Shown here one piece after another: positions 1-6,339 of a stretch of 15,659 nucleotides of DNA; positions within the stretch are counted from its first letter, which is position 1; every line of letters starts with the position of its first letter. Origin of the DNA: Nitrososphaerota archaeon. GTDB taxonomy: Archaea > Thermoproteota > Nitrososphaeria > Nitrososphaerales > Nitrosopumilaceae. Below the pieces are notes generated by a model, which ran no database searches, was not told the DNA's origin, and was given only the letters and a program-made list of their open reading frames with translations. The DNA lies in NCBI GenBank assembly GCA_016200035.1, contig JACQFM010000127.1:1-15659 (forward strand). The letters run 5' to 3'. The translations under genes were made by a program, and so were the position numbers.

Positions 1-270
1 ATTTTTCTTGCATAGGCCAATTATTGCGTTTGATATCTCCTTATCAGAAAATCTTAATGAAATCGAATAAATTTTGCCAGAATTCCTAAATCGCCTAATG
101 TGATCATCAAGTCTAAAGATGTTAAGATTTTTTGCATTCCAGTAACCACGCAATCCCTCAAAAACAGATGTTCCATAGTGAATGGCATGAGTCATCACGG
201 AAACTCTTGCATCCTCTGTTCTTACGAACTTACCATCAAACCACGCAAAATTTGCCTTGAAAGTTTTCAT
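1..270 (-). CDS. ilvE: Branched-chain amino acid aminotransferase, N-terminal part (cut by window edge)
   Basis: Reading the minus strand from the ATG at 270 gives 90 codons without a stop, running off the left edge. The translation contains WFDGKFV, then THAIHYGTSVFEGLRGYW and IFRLDDHIRRF, which is the N-terminal signature of fold-type IV PLP aminotransferases of the branched-chain (IlvE) group. These enzymes exchange the amino group of glutamate with the 2-oxo acids of leucine, isoleucine and valine, the last step of their synthesis. The PLP lysine and the C-terminal half lie outside the window. A TATA-like element at 292-299 (minus) is centred about 26 bp before the ATG, so the gene probably has its own leaderless promoter even though the nucleotidyltransferase gene ends only 35 bp upstream on the same strand. 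A D-amino-acid or other class IV aminotransferase is possible, but the FEGLRGYW motif favours IlvE. Confidence 0.9.
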   Translation of the reverse strand, partial: MKTFKANFAWFDGKFVRTEDARVSVMTHAIHYGTSVFEGLRGYWNAKNLNIFRLDDHIRRFRNSGKIYSISLRFSDKEISNAIIGLCKKN

Positions 271-305
271 ATAAAACAACGAAGATGCCTGTAATTAATC
301 TATTT

Positions 306-902
306 CTACCAGAAACCATCTCGTGGAAATTTCATTCCAAGAATTTTATGGGTGTAATCTTGTTCAACCGAGTATTTTTTTACAATTTGCCAATTTTCAC
401 GTATTATCTTTATTACTTCCTGTGGAACATATTTTTCCCAATCTGTATCATTGCCAAGAGCTTCTTCAAACATCTTTTCTCTTACAAAGGAAGCAGAGAT
501 ACTTTTCCTTGTACCTATCTTGGGATTGAGTCCATAGAGCTTTAGTACAAATCCTTCCGTACTATCTCCTGTGTATGTGAAATACTCTTCTGAAATGCCG
601 TCAAGTATCTTTTCTTTGATATTCCATGAAAATGGCGAAAGAAGAGGTGGCATGTATCTGGCAAAAGGGGAGTAAAAAGTATAATTTGAAAGGATTAAAA
701 TTGAGTCGTCAAAGACTGACTGAAGCATTTTCTTTCTTAGTTGAAAACTGAAAGGAAAACTTCTACTGTTGATCTCCTTATCTTTTTTCATAAATACAAC
801 CGGCATAACACGCACTTCATTTTCTTTTTTGAGTTCTTTTATAATCTCGACATGTGAGTTTGTTACAGGATTTAGGTGCGCGAGATATATTGCGATAGTC
901 AA
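306..902 (-). CDS. HxGH-type nucleotidyltransferase (cytidylyltransferase/NMN adenylyltransferase-like)
   Basis: This 198-aa protein has the two hallmarks of the nucleotidyl-transferase alpha/beta phosphodiesterase superfamily. Residues 8-17 read AHLNPVTNSH, a degenerate form of the GxFxPxHxGH loop in which T14 and H17 stand at the two histidine positions. Residues 135-141 read ISASFVR, which corresponds to the ISxTxxR motif that holds the triphosphate. Members of the family move a nucleotide monophosphate onto phosphate-bearing acceptors such as nicotinate mononucleotide, pantetheine phosphate or polyol phosphates; the substrate cannot be told from the motifs. The start is a TTG at 902, because the in-frame region upstream offers no ATG. 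It lies 35 bp upstream of ilvE on the same strand. T14 in place of the first histidine is seen in some family members, so activity is plausible. The length fits the family. Confidence 0.75.
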   Translation of the reverse strand: MTIAIYLAHLNPVTNSHVEIIKELKKENEVRVMPVVFMKKDKEINSRSFPFSFQLRKKMLQSVFDDSILILSNYTFYSPFARYMPPLLSPFSWNIKEKILDGISEEYFTYTGDSTEGFVLKLYGLNPKIGTRKSISASFVREKMFEEALGNDTDWEKYVPQEVIKIIRENWQIVKKYSVEQDYTHKILGMKFPRDGFW

Positions 903-1029
903 ATTTACTTCATACTAAAAGTCTTGTCATATTTCAATGCTTAACAAAATTTTCACCAAATGTCTGAATATACAATATTGTCTCTAAAACAAATAAGCAA
1001 CTTATCACAAACCTTACTCATAGAAGAAA

Positions 1030-1103
1030 TGGGGACGATGGGACTTGAACCCACGACATCCAGCGCCCGAGGCTGGCAGTCTACCAAGCTAACCTACGTC
1101 CCC
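1030..1103 (-). tRNA. tRNA-Pro(CGG)
   Basis: The minus strand folds into a standard cloverleaf without an intron. The acceptor stem is GGGGACG with CGTCCCC, and the discriminator base A comes from position 1030. The anticodon stem CCAGC/GCTGG encloses the loop CTCGGGC, giving anticodon CGG (proline codon CCG). The T arm is GTGGG-TTCAAGT-CCCAT. No CCA is encoded. A TATA-like stretch at 1126-1133 lies about 26 bp upstream of the 5' end. Confidence 0.96.
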
Positions 1104-1125
1104 GTAAAACAGCCTCTGAGCATTC

Positions 1126-1133
1126 AATATTAT
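1126..1133 (-). promoter_or_regulatory. TATA-like box of tRNA-Pro
   Basis: The A/T-only stretch AATATTAT is centred about 26 bp before the 5' end of tRNA-Pro on the minus strand, the usual archaeal distance between TATA box and transcription start. The assignment rests on composition and spacing only. Confidence 0.45.
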
Positions 1134-1157
1134 CTTTTCAAATAGTAAATTGATAAG

Positions 1158-1997
1158 CTAACCGTAAGATTCGTACTTTATCTCAAAGCTCTTGTCTGGT
1201 CTCTTGGTTCTCTCAGTTACAAAACCCTTTGATGTTAGAAAGTCCATGCAACCATCTATCGTTCCTTGCCATCCACAAATCAAAAATACGGTGTTTTCTT
1301 TAGTTATCCTCTCTCCAACTAACTTCTCAAGCGGGGACATTTCGCCATCCTTTGCTCTCAAGAATGTTTCCACTCTGCCTACTTGACCGCCCCAAGACCT
1401 ATTGAACCACTCTTGGGGTCTACTTATAGTTGCCCTGTATCTGAAATTCCACTTGTCTCGGCCTCTATCAAGACTTTCGTATTCTAAATCAGATAGAAGT
1501 TCCTTGTAACCAAGCTCATCAACGTAACTTGCTCCATGTAGTAGTATTATCTCTCTTTTACTTCCTGTGTCATGAAGATGTTGAGCGCAACTCACAAAAG
1601 GCGCAAGACCCGTTCCTCCACCCATACAAACTATCCTTCTCTCGTCCTTTACACCTTCATGATTTTTTTCATCAATTGTAAAAGCACCTGTTGGTTTTAC
1701 CCAGTATATTTCATCACCTTCTTTTGAACTAAATAGTTGTGTGGTAAGACGACCTGGAACTGGTTTTCTAACCCACCTTATGTATAACTCAACATATTTT
1801 CTATTTTCCGGATGCGATGCAATAGAATATGCACGCCTTACAATTTTGTTTTCGCTTGGGACGTGCAATCCAATTGTTATAAACTGACCAGCTTTGTATT
1901 CTGGTACTGATGCATCTTTTGGCACTAGTCTGAAAATGGCAAGATCCTCTTTTTGTATTTGAATATATGCTAGAGTAGCTTTATTGTCAACAACCAC
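1158..1997 (-). CDS. Ferredoxin-NAD(P) reductase-like FAD/NAD(P)-binding oxidoreductase
   Basis: The 279-aa protein has the two-domain layout of the ferredoxin-NADP reductase superfamily. The N-terminal barrel carries RRAYSIAS (residues 54-61), the RxYS motif that binds the FAD isoalloxazine and phosphate. The nucleotide-binding domain starts with GGGTGLAPFVS (126-136), and CGWQGTIDG (241-249) matches the C-terminal CGxxxM-type pyridine nucleotide motif. Such enzymes pass electrons between NAD(P)H and ferredoxin or another one-electron carrier in the cytoplasm. There is no signal peptide and no extra Fe-S or heme domain, so the partner is unknown; ferredoxin is a reasonable guess. The start is GTG at 1997: an in-frame TGA lies five codons upstream, and a TATA-like box at 2021-2028 sits 24-31 bp before it, which suggests a leaderless mRNA. 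It is transcribed singly. Confidence 0.85.
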   Translation of the reverse strand: MVVDNKATLAYIQIQKEDLAIFRLVPKDASVPEYKAGQFITIGLHVPSENKIVRRAYSIASHPENRKYVELYIRWVRKPVPGRLTTQLFSSKEGDEIYWVKPTGAFTIDEKNHEGVKDERRIVCMGGGTGLAPFVSCAQHLHDTGSKREIILLHGASYVDELGYKELLSDLEYESLDRGRDKWNFRYRATISRPQEWFNRSWGGQVGRVETFLRAKDGEMSPLEKLVGERITKENTVFLICGWQGTIDGCMDFLTSKGFVTERTKRPDKSFEIKYESYG

Positions 1998-2020
1998 GCG
2001 AAAATTGCCTCACACGATGG

Positions 2021-2028
2021 TTAAATAT
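2021..2028 (-). promoter_or_regulatory. TATA-like box of the FNR-like gene
   Basis: The stretch at 2021-2028 (minus-strand ATATTTAA) lies 24-31 bp before the GTG start at 1997, so transcription would begin at or next to the start codon. This supports the GTG choice. Confidence 0.5.
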
Positions 2029-2102
2029 CTTATGTTATTTTGATAATGAATTTTTCATTGTTCCAACTAAACGTTAATAACCTCTCGAAAAAAGTTAATG
2101 CA

Positions 2103-2120
2103 AATCAGATGATTCTGATT
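2103..2120. repeat. Inverted repeat just upstream of tRNA-Ala
   Basis: AATCAGA (2103-2109) and TCTGATT (2114-2120) are perfect 7-base inverted arms around the 4-base spacer TGAT. They end 9 bp before the tRNA-Ala 5' end, between the expected TATA position and the gene. It could be a protein site or a hairpin in the 5' leader of the precursor tRNA; the sequence does not decide. Confidence 0.5.
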
Positions 2121-2129
2121 GCAAATTAT

Positions 2130-2203
2130 GGGCCGGTCGTCTAGCCCAGTAGGATACGCCCTTGGCATGGGTGAGATCGTGGGTTCAAATCCCACCCGGT
2201 CCA
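2130..2203 (+). tRNA. tRNA-Ala(GGC)
   Basis: The acceptor stem GGGCCGG pairs with CCGGTCC and includes the G3-U70 wobble pair that identifies alanine tRNAs. The anticodon stem CGCCC/GGGTG encloses TTGGCAT, giving anticodon GGC. The T arm is GTGGG-TTCAAAT-CCCAC and the discriminator is A. There is no intron and no encoded CCA. A run of six T follows within a few bases and probably terminates transcription. Confidence 0.96.
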
Positions 2204-2211
2204 CTTTTTTA
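2204..2211 (+). terminator. Oligo-T terminator after tRNA-Ala
   Basis: A run of T begins two bases after the discriminator of tRNA-Ala. Archaeal RNA polymerase commonly stops at such T tracts without a hairpin. No gene is seen in the following stretch to 2337, which holds only a short 5-bp inverted repeat near 2272-2284. Confidence 0.5.
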
Positions 2212-2337
2212 AAATCTTGTAGCGTGTTGATGAAATTTTTATTCTACAAACCTCATCTAATGACTTTTGATACCACTCGTAGTGGCAGTTCCACTGATAA
2301 ACCACTATTGCATATTACAGATTTTCCATAAAATATT

Positions 2338-2745
2338 TTACGTCACAGTTATAGCGAAAGTAGATTTTGATGCGAGCGGATCTATGTCATGTAAATTGTT
2401 CCACACAAAAGTTTCAATTTTATAAACACCATCTAAGTGCGGTATCCAAAAGAGGGCAGGCTTTAATGTCTGGTTTTTTACAAGTGATCCTGTTACAAAA
2501 TTAACATCCACGACTGCTCCATTAGAATCGATAATTTGGACAATATATACCCAGTCAACGTTTTTGTCACTAAGGTTTGTAAGTGAGGTCTGAAGATTTA
2601 GTTGTTGTTCGACTACAGGAGAATTAATATCCTGACCTAGAGAATTTACTATTCTGAAATCAGAAGCAGAAATTTCTCCATATCCATATGCATAACCAAA
2701 GCCAAATATGGAAAAAATTAGAATAAAATAGATCGCAAAATTCAA
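2338..2745 (-). CDS. Secreted beta-sandwich (Ig-like) protein of unknown function
   Basis: The 135-aa product opens with a hydrophobic signal peptide (roughly residues 2-20, rich in F, I and Y) and continues as a small, strand-rich extracellular domain. The second half, with WIPHLDGVYKIETFVWNNL around residues 97-115, resembles the Ig-like tails common in thaumarchaeal surface proteins. I do not recognise a catalytic motif or metal-binding set, so a structural or surface role is an inference. The start is TTG at 2745: the frame is open a little further upstream, but there is no ATG, GTG or TTG before the in-frame TAA. The palindromic TATA box at 2769-2776 lies 24-31 bp before the TTG, the distance expected for a leaderless transcript. 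The same box can serve alba on the other strand. Confidence 0.75.
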   Translation of the reverse strand: MNFAIYFILIFSIFGFGYAYGYGEISASDFRIVNSLGQDINSPVVEQQLNLQTSLTNLSDKNVDWVYIVQIIDSNGAVVDVNFVTGSLVKNQTLKPALFWIPHLDGVYKIETFVWNNLHDIDPLASKSTFAITVT

Positions 2746-2768
2746 CGAGCCCAGTTTTACATTCTTAG

Positions 2769-2776
2769 ATTTAAAT
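2769..2776. promoter_or_regulatory. Palindromic TATA box shared by alba and the divergent secreted-protein gene
   Basis: ATTTAAAT is a perfect palindrome whose centre lies 27.5 bp from the first base of the TTG start on minus (2745) and 28.5 bp from the ATG of alba on plus (2801). The whole intergenic gap is 55 bp. Both genes could therefore be leaderless and be driven by the same TBP-binding site used in opposite directions. The purine-rich AGGATA next to the box on the minus strand could act as the BRE for that direction. A second A/T tract at 2782-2790 is too close to the alba ATG to act as its TATA box. Confidence 0.6.
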
Positions 2777-2800
2777 TATCCTAAATTATAACAACTTGGC

Positions 2801-3085
2801 ATGTCCGAGTCTAGAGAGACTATCTATATAGGAAAGAAACCGCTGATGGCGTATGTTACATCTACGCTAATACAGCTGGCAAACCAACCAAAAATATCTA
2901 TCAAGGCAAGAGGGCTCAGCATTGGCCGTGCAGTGGACGTAGCACAAATCGTTGCGCGAAAAACTGAAAATGCTGGCTATTCTATCGGAAACATCAAGAT
3001 CGGATCAGAGATGCTAGAATCACAAGATGGACGATCAAGAAACGTTTCCACCATAGAAATAGAAGTAAAGCGAAACACTACGTAG
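2801..3085 (+). CDS. albA: Alba chromatin protein
   Basis: The 94-aa product matches Alba, the small dimeric archaeal protein that coats DNA and RNA. The N-terminus reads TIYIGKKPLMAYVTS (residues 8-22), containing the lysine pair that contacts nucleic acid (K12 and K13, equivalent to the acetylated region of crenarchaeal Alba). The middle part has KARGLSIGRAVDVAQI and the end has STIEIEVKR, the closing strand of the fold. Size and order fit the family with no insertion. The ATG at 2801 has no Shine-Dalgarno sequence and lies about 28 bp from the shared TATA box, so the mRNA is probably leaderless. A T-rich tract at 3107-3121 follows and probably ends transcription before the convergent gene. 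Confidence 0.95.
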   Translation: MSESRETIYIGKKPLMAYVTSTLIQLANQPKISIKARGLSIGRAVDVAQIVARKTENAGYSIGNIKIGSEMLESQDGRSRNVSTIEIEVKRNTT

Positions 3086-3106
3086 GAAACCCACTGACTT
3101 GAAGGA

Positions 3107-3121
3107 TTTTTTCCTTTTTTT
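3107..3121 (+). terminator. T-rich terminator after alba
   Basis: Two T runs separated by CC follow alba by about 20 bp and abut the stop codon of the convergent gene. This is a typical archaeal oligo-T termination signal. The assignment rests on position and composition. Confidence 0.5.
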
Positions 3122-3983
3122 ATCCCTTTATAACGTACTTCCTCTCCATGTTCCTGAATTTAGCTAGATCGACAATTTCGTTGAACTGGTCAAATGGAAC
3201 AAGATTTTTTCTATGCCGAGTAGTTGTACCAGTTCTTCTTAGCTCACGCATGACTTGCAAAGAAGCAAACGCATTTGCAAAGAGAATAGACAATGGATAT
3301 AAAATAAGTTTGAATCCAATTTTATGAAGCTTTTGTGCAGAAAGAAGTGGTGTTGCACCACCCTCAATCATATTTGCAACAAGTGGTGCCTTTATTGACC
3401 TTCCAATCTTTTTCATTTCGGCAACAGATTTTGGTGCTTCAACAAAAATTGCATCTGCGCCAATCTTCCTGTATTGTTTGCCGCGTTCTATTGCAGCATC
3501 AAGTCCCTCTGGAGCTCTTGCATCGGTTCTCGCAACAACTATGAAATCTTTGTTTTTTCTTGCATCTAACGCAACTTGTAGCTTTTCTGCATACTCCTCT
3601 TTAGGAATTACTTCTTTACCACTCATGTGGCCACATCTTTTTGGCCATTTTTGATCTTCAAGAAAAATTCCAGAGGCTCCGGCAGATTCCAAGTCCTTTA
3701 CAAGCTTCCAAACACTGAGTGGATTCCCATAACCTGTATCTGCATCAACAATTACAGGAACCGAAACTGCGCGACAAATCCTTCTTGCGTTTTCCACGGT
3801 TTCGGTTGGGCCTATAAATCCATAGTCAGGCATTCCAAGCAAAGTAGCAGATGTTCCGTAACCGGTTTGAAACATAGCTTCAAAACCTACCTTCTGAGCT
3901 ATTCTGGCGCCTATTGCGTCATACACACCAGGAACAACAAGCGGCGAAGAATTATCGTATAATAACTTTCTCAGGCTTACCAA
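3120..3983 (-). CDS. Isocitrate lyase/PEP mutase-family enzyme (methylisocitrate lyase-like)
   Basis: The 287-aa protein is a complete member of the isocitrate lyase/phosphoenolpyruvate mutase superfamily, a TIM barrel that cleaves or rearranges C-C or C-P bonds. Residues 80-86 read DADTGYG (metal-binding aspartates), 105-111 GIFLEDQ, and 115-126 KRCGHMSGKEVI, whose KRCGH element carries the active-site cysteine of true lyases. VARTDA (149-154) supplies a conserved arginine. The cysteine favours a C-C lyase over a PEP mutase. 2-Methylisocitrate lyase, yielding pyruvate and succinate, is the closest guess; dimethylmalate or oxaloacetate lyase activity is possible. The start is TTG at 3983, the first usable codon after an in-frame TAA, with a TATA-like box at 4006-4013. 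It follows the PadR gene on the same strand and stands back to back with the succinate dehydrogenase operon. Confidence 0.82.
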   Translation of the reverse strand: MVSLRKLLYDNSSPLVVPGVYDAIGARIAQKVGFEAMFQTGYGTSATLLGMPDYGFIGPTETVENARRICRAVSVPVIVDADTGYGNPLSVWKLVKDLESAGASGIFLEDQKWPKRCGHMSGKEVIPKEEYAEKLQVALDARKNKDFIVVARTDARAPEGLDAAIERGKQYRKIGADAIFVEAPKSVAEMKKIGRSIKAPLVANMIEGGATPLLSAQKLHKIGFKLILYPLSILFANAFASLQVMRELRRTGTTTRHRKNLVPFDQFNEIVDLAKFRNMERKYVIKG

Positions 3984-4005
3984 TTGCTGATATTGTTATT
4001 GGCAG

Positions 4006-4013
4006 TTATTTAT
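4006..4013 (-). promoter_or_regulatory. TATA-like box of the lyase gene
   Basis: The minus-strand sequence ATAAATAA lies 23-30 bp before the TTG start at 3983, immediately downstream of the PadR stop codon. The lyase gene therefore probably has its own promoter and need not depend on transcription from PadR. Confidence 0.45.
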
Positions 4014-4016
4014 GGT

Positions 4017-4529
4017 TTAATTGATCTTGATTTCTTTCCCACGTGATTTTTTTTCGGCAGAATCGAGTTTTTGCAACTCTGACTCCAGAAATTTCCTGTA
4101 CTTTACAGTCTCCTCTTTTGTCATATTTGAAACATTAGAGCTAAGTGTGTTTCCTATGCTTGTTATACGTTCGAGAAGATCCATGGCTACAAACTTTCCA
4201 ATGCCACTTACTCTGAATACAACGTCAAGCTGTTTTTTGATTATTTTATTTATGGCTTCAAGATCATCAGTCATCGCTCTCCCCTTCCTAGTTATCTGAT
4301 ACTTACCATCCTTTGTTTCTTCGATTAGATTTTCATCCAGTAATCTACCAAGCAGAGGATAGATTAATCCTGGAGAAGGTTTCCACTTGCCTCCACTTTG
4401 TGCAACCGCTTCGTTAATTATCTCCTTACCAGTGCATGGTTTTTTCTTCAACGCATCTAAAATGAAGTATCTTGAAAATCCTCTTGGGATTGAACTTCCA
4501 ACTCTTTGAACCCATTGTGCGAACATCAC
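4017..4529 (-). CDS. PadR-family transcriptional regulator
   Basis: The 170-aa product has a PadR-type winged helix at its N-terminus. FILDALKKKPCTGKEIINEA (about residues 23-42) forms the first helices, WKPSPGLIYPLLGRLLDENL (49-68) is the recognition helix with the family's S/PG-xIYPxLxxL signature, and YQITRKGRAM makes the wing. The C-terminal half is helical and charged, as in the dimerising coiled coil of the family. PadR proteins are mostly repressors released by small molecules. The reading can start at GTG 4529 or at the adjacent ATG 4526; the ATG fits the TATA distance better. A 16-bp perfect palindrome abuts the start, which strongly suggests that the protein represses its own gene. 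Neighbours are a methylisocitrate lyase-like gene downstream and sdhA on the opposite strand. The effector is unknown. Confidence 0.88.
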   Translation of the reverse strand: MMFAQWVQRVGSSIPRGFSRYFILDALKKKPCTGKEIINEAVAQSGGKWKPSPGLIYPLLGRLLDENLIEETKDGKYQITRKGRAMTDDLEAINKIIKKQLDVVFRVSGIGKFVAMDLLERITSIGNTLSSNVSNMTKEETVKYRKFLESELQKLDSAEKKSRGKEIKIN

Positions 4530-4550
4530 TAGCGATATCGCTAGCGATAT
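4529..4550. promoter_or_regulatory. Putative PadR operator: perfect palindrome plus repeated half-site
   Basis: CTAGCGATATCGCTAG (4529-4544) is a perfect 16-bp palindrome. The unit CTAGCGATAT occurs at 4529-4538 and again at 4541-4550, so three copies of the half-site TAGCGAT lie on alternating strands. The block sits between the A/T-rich box at 4547-4557 and the start codon of the PadR gene, where a bound dimer would block transcription. That the PadR protein binds here is inferred from this position. Confidence 0.7.
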
Positions 4551-4557
4551 ATATTAA
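4547..4557 (-). promoter_or_regulatory. TATA-like box of the PadR gene
   Basis: The minus strand reads TTAATATATAT here, centred about 26 bp before the ATG at 4526. It overlaps the last half-site of the operator-like repeat, so operator occupancy could exclude TBP. Confidence 0.5.
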
Positions 4558-4593
4558 TGATTCGATTTTAATTTGTGCAAATCCTTCACAAGA

Positions 4594-4603
4594 CATATTT
4601 ATC
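4594..4603 (+). promoter_or_regulatory. TATA-like box of the sdh operon
   Basis: CATATTTATC is centred about 31 bp before the sdhA ATG, which would put transcription start a few bases before the start codon. A GGAAG stretch at 4615-4619 could act as a ribosome binding site only if transcription begins further upstream. Confidence 0.4.
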
Positions 4604-4629
4604 TAATTTGAAAAGGAAGATGTCTAAAC

Positions 4630-6339
4630 ATGACCGACACGATAGAACATGATCTGTTAATTGTCGGCTCTGGTCTTGCCGGTCTACGTGCTGCAATTCA
4701 AGCTGCAAAGACAAGCTCGCAAATAAAGATCGCAGTTATTTCAAAACTTCAAGTTATGCGTTCACATTCTGTGTCAGCAGAAGGGGGAACAGCAGCTGTC
4801 CTTTTTCCTGAAGAGGGAGACAGCATAGAATCTCATGTTTATGACACAGTAAAGGGAAGTGATTTCCTTGCTGATCAAGATGTAGTAGAAAGACTGGTGC
4901 ACGAAATGCCCGCTGAAATTTATCAGCTTGAGCATTGGGGTATGCCATGGTCAAGAAGAGAAGACGGGAGAATTGGGCAACGAAATTTTGGTGGTTATAG
5001 TTTTCCAAGGGCAAGCTATGCTCAGGACAAGGTGGGATTTTATGAAATGCAGACTCTATATGATACGTGCCAAAAATTTGATAATATAGAATTTTACAAC
5101 GAATGGTTTACGACCTCAATAATCCATGATGGACAAAAGTTTTGTGGCGTAACGGCCATTGAGCTTGCAAGTGGAACATTCTATATCATAAAAGGAAAAG
5201 CTCTTATCATTGCAACTGGGGGGGCAGGTAGGATTTACAGTTATTCAACCTACGGACTCTCTTCAACACCTGATGGACTTGATATGGCGTACCGGGCAGG
5301 ACTGGCCTTAAAGGATATGGAGTTTGTTCAATTCCACCCAACTGGTATTTTGCCATCTGGTATACTAATTACCGAAGGCGCAAGGGGTGAAGGGGGATAT
5401 CTAATTAACAAGGATGGTGAGAGGTTTATGAAAAGATACGCACCTGGAAAGATGGAGCTTTCGCCAAGGGATGTAGTATCGCGGGCAATGATGACGGAGA
5501 TAAAAGAAGATCGTGGTTTTAAGCACGAAACTGGAGTTGATTGTTTAAAACTTGATTTGAGGCATCTTGGAGAAGATGTTATTGCAAGAAAACTTCCAGC
5601 TATTCGTGAGATCTCAATGAAGTTTTCCGGAATTGATCCTAGCAATGAACCCCTTGATGTAAGACCAGTCTGTCATTACATGATGGGAGGAATACATACA
5701 GACATCAACGGAGCAACAGAAATACAAGGAATTTGGGCTGCGGGCGAGGCTGCTTGTAATGGTGTTCATGGTGCAAATAGGCTGGGAGCGAATTCTACCA
5801 GTGAATGTTTAGTGTGGGGTAAAGTAACTGGCGAGCTTGCGGCAAAATATGTTTTAGAAAACACACCGCCTCCCTTCCCGATACACCTTGTTGCAGCGGA
5901 AGAAAAGAGAATCTTTGATGGAATATTTCATGGACGTGGAGATGTGAACCCGTATGAAATTAAACAAGAATTAACCGAGATGATGAACGAGAAAGCATAT
6001 GTCTTTAGAAATGAAAAAGATCTGGTTTCGGGACTAAAGAAATTGAGGGAGCTCAGAGAAAAAACATGGAAGCATGTTGACGATCAAGCAAAAGAATACA
6101 ATACCAACTTCACTAATGTCATAGAACTTGATTCAATGTTTCGAGTTGCAGAAGTAGTTTTGCTAGGAGCCATAAGAAGAAAAGAAACAAGAGGCGCACA
6201 TGCAAGGACAGATTATCCTGAAAGAGATGACAAGAATTTTTTGCATCATACACTTGCATATTATGACACAAAAGAACCCGCTCTCAAGGAACATCCTGTA
6301 ACTATTACTAAATACAAGCCAGTGGAGAGAAAGTATTGA
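4630..6339 (+). CDS. sdhA: Succinate dehydrogenase flavoprotein subunit
   Basis: The 569-aa product is a full-length succinate dehydrogenase/fumarate reductase flavoprotein. The FAD-binding dinucleotide fold begins at residue 9 (LLIVGSGLAGLRAA). RSHSVSAEGGTAA (44-56) contains H46, the histidine that usually carries covalent FAD. Catalytic motifs follow in order: HPTG (236-239), ARGEGG (251-256), SPRDVVSR (278-285) with the proton-transfer arginine R280, and RPVCHYMMGG (345-354) with H349. The FAD-binding motif AGEAACNGVHGANRLG closes the domain at about 371-386. The enzyme oxidises succinate to fumarate and passes electrons to the Fe-S subunit SdhB. Its TGA overlaps the ATG of sdhC by one base, showing translational coupling in the A-C-D-B operon. 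All catalytic residues are present. Confidence 0.97.
   Translation: MTDTIEHDLLIVGSGLAGLRAAIQAAKTSSQIKIAVISKLQVMRSHSVSAEGGTAAVLFPEEGDSIESHVYDTVKGSDFLADQDVVERLVHEMPAEIYQLEHWGMPWSRREDGRIGQRNFGGYSFPRASYAQDKVGFYEMQTLYDTCQKFDNIEFYNEWFTTSIIHDGQKFCGVTAIELASGTFYIIKGKALIIATGGAGRIYSYSTYGLSSTPDGLDMAYRAGLALKDMEFVQFHPTGILPSGILITEGARGEGGYLINKDGERFMKRYAPGKMELSPRDVVSRAMMTEIKEDRGFKHETGVDCLKLDLRHLGEDVIARKLPAIREISMKFSGIDPSNEPLDVRPVCHYMMGGIHTDINGATEIQGIWAAGEAACNGVHGANRLGANSTSECLVWGKVTGELAAKYVLENTPPPFPIHLVAAEEKRIFDGIFHGRGDVNPYEIKQELTEMMNEKAYVFRNEKDLVSGLKKLRELREKTWKHVDDQAKEYNTNFTNVIELDSMFRVAEVVLLGAIRRKETRGAHARTDYPERDDKNFLHHTLAYYDTKEPALKEHPVTITKYKPVERKY

Noticed and set aside
960..1145. Open frame covering tRNA-Pro on the opposite strand
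   Set aside because: Most of it is the complement of the tRNA gene.
2272..2284. Short inverted repeat CCACT-CGT-AGTGG
   Set aside because: A 5-bp stem in a spacer without neighbouring support is expected by chance.
2119..2331. Open frame covering tRNA-Ala
   Set aside because: It is a chance reading through the tRNA gene and the spacer; it has no plausible protein features.
3335..3962. Two plus-strand open frames inside the lyase gene
   Set aside because: They are shadows of a gene with clear catalytic motifs on the minus strand.
4754..5645. Minus-strand open frames inside sdhA
   Set aside because: They lie opposite conserved sdhA motifs and show low-complexity, unlikely translations.
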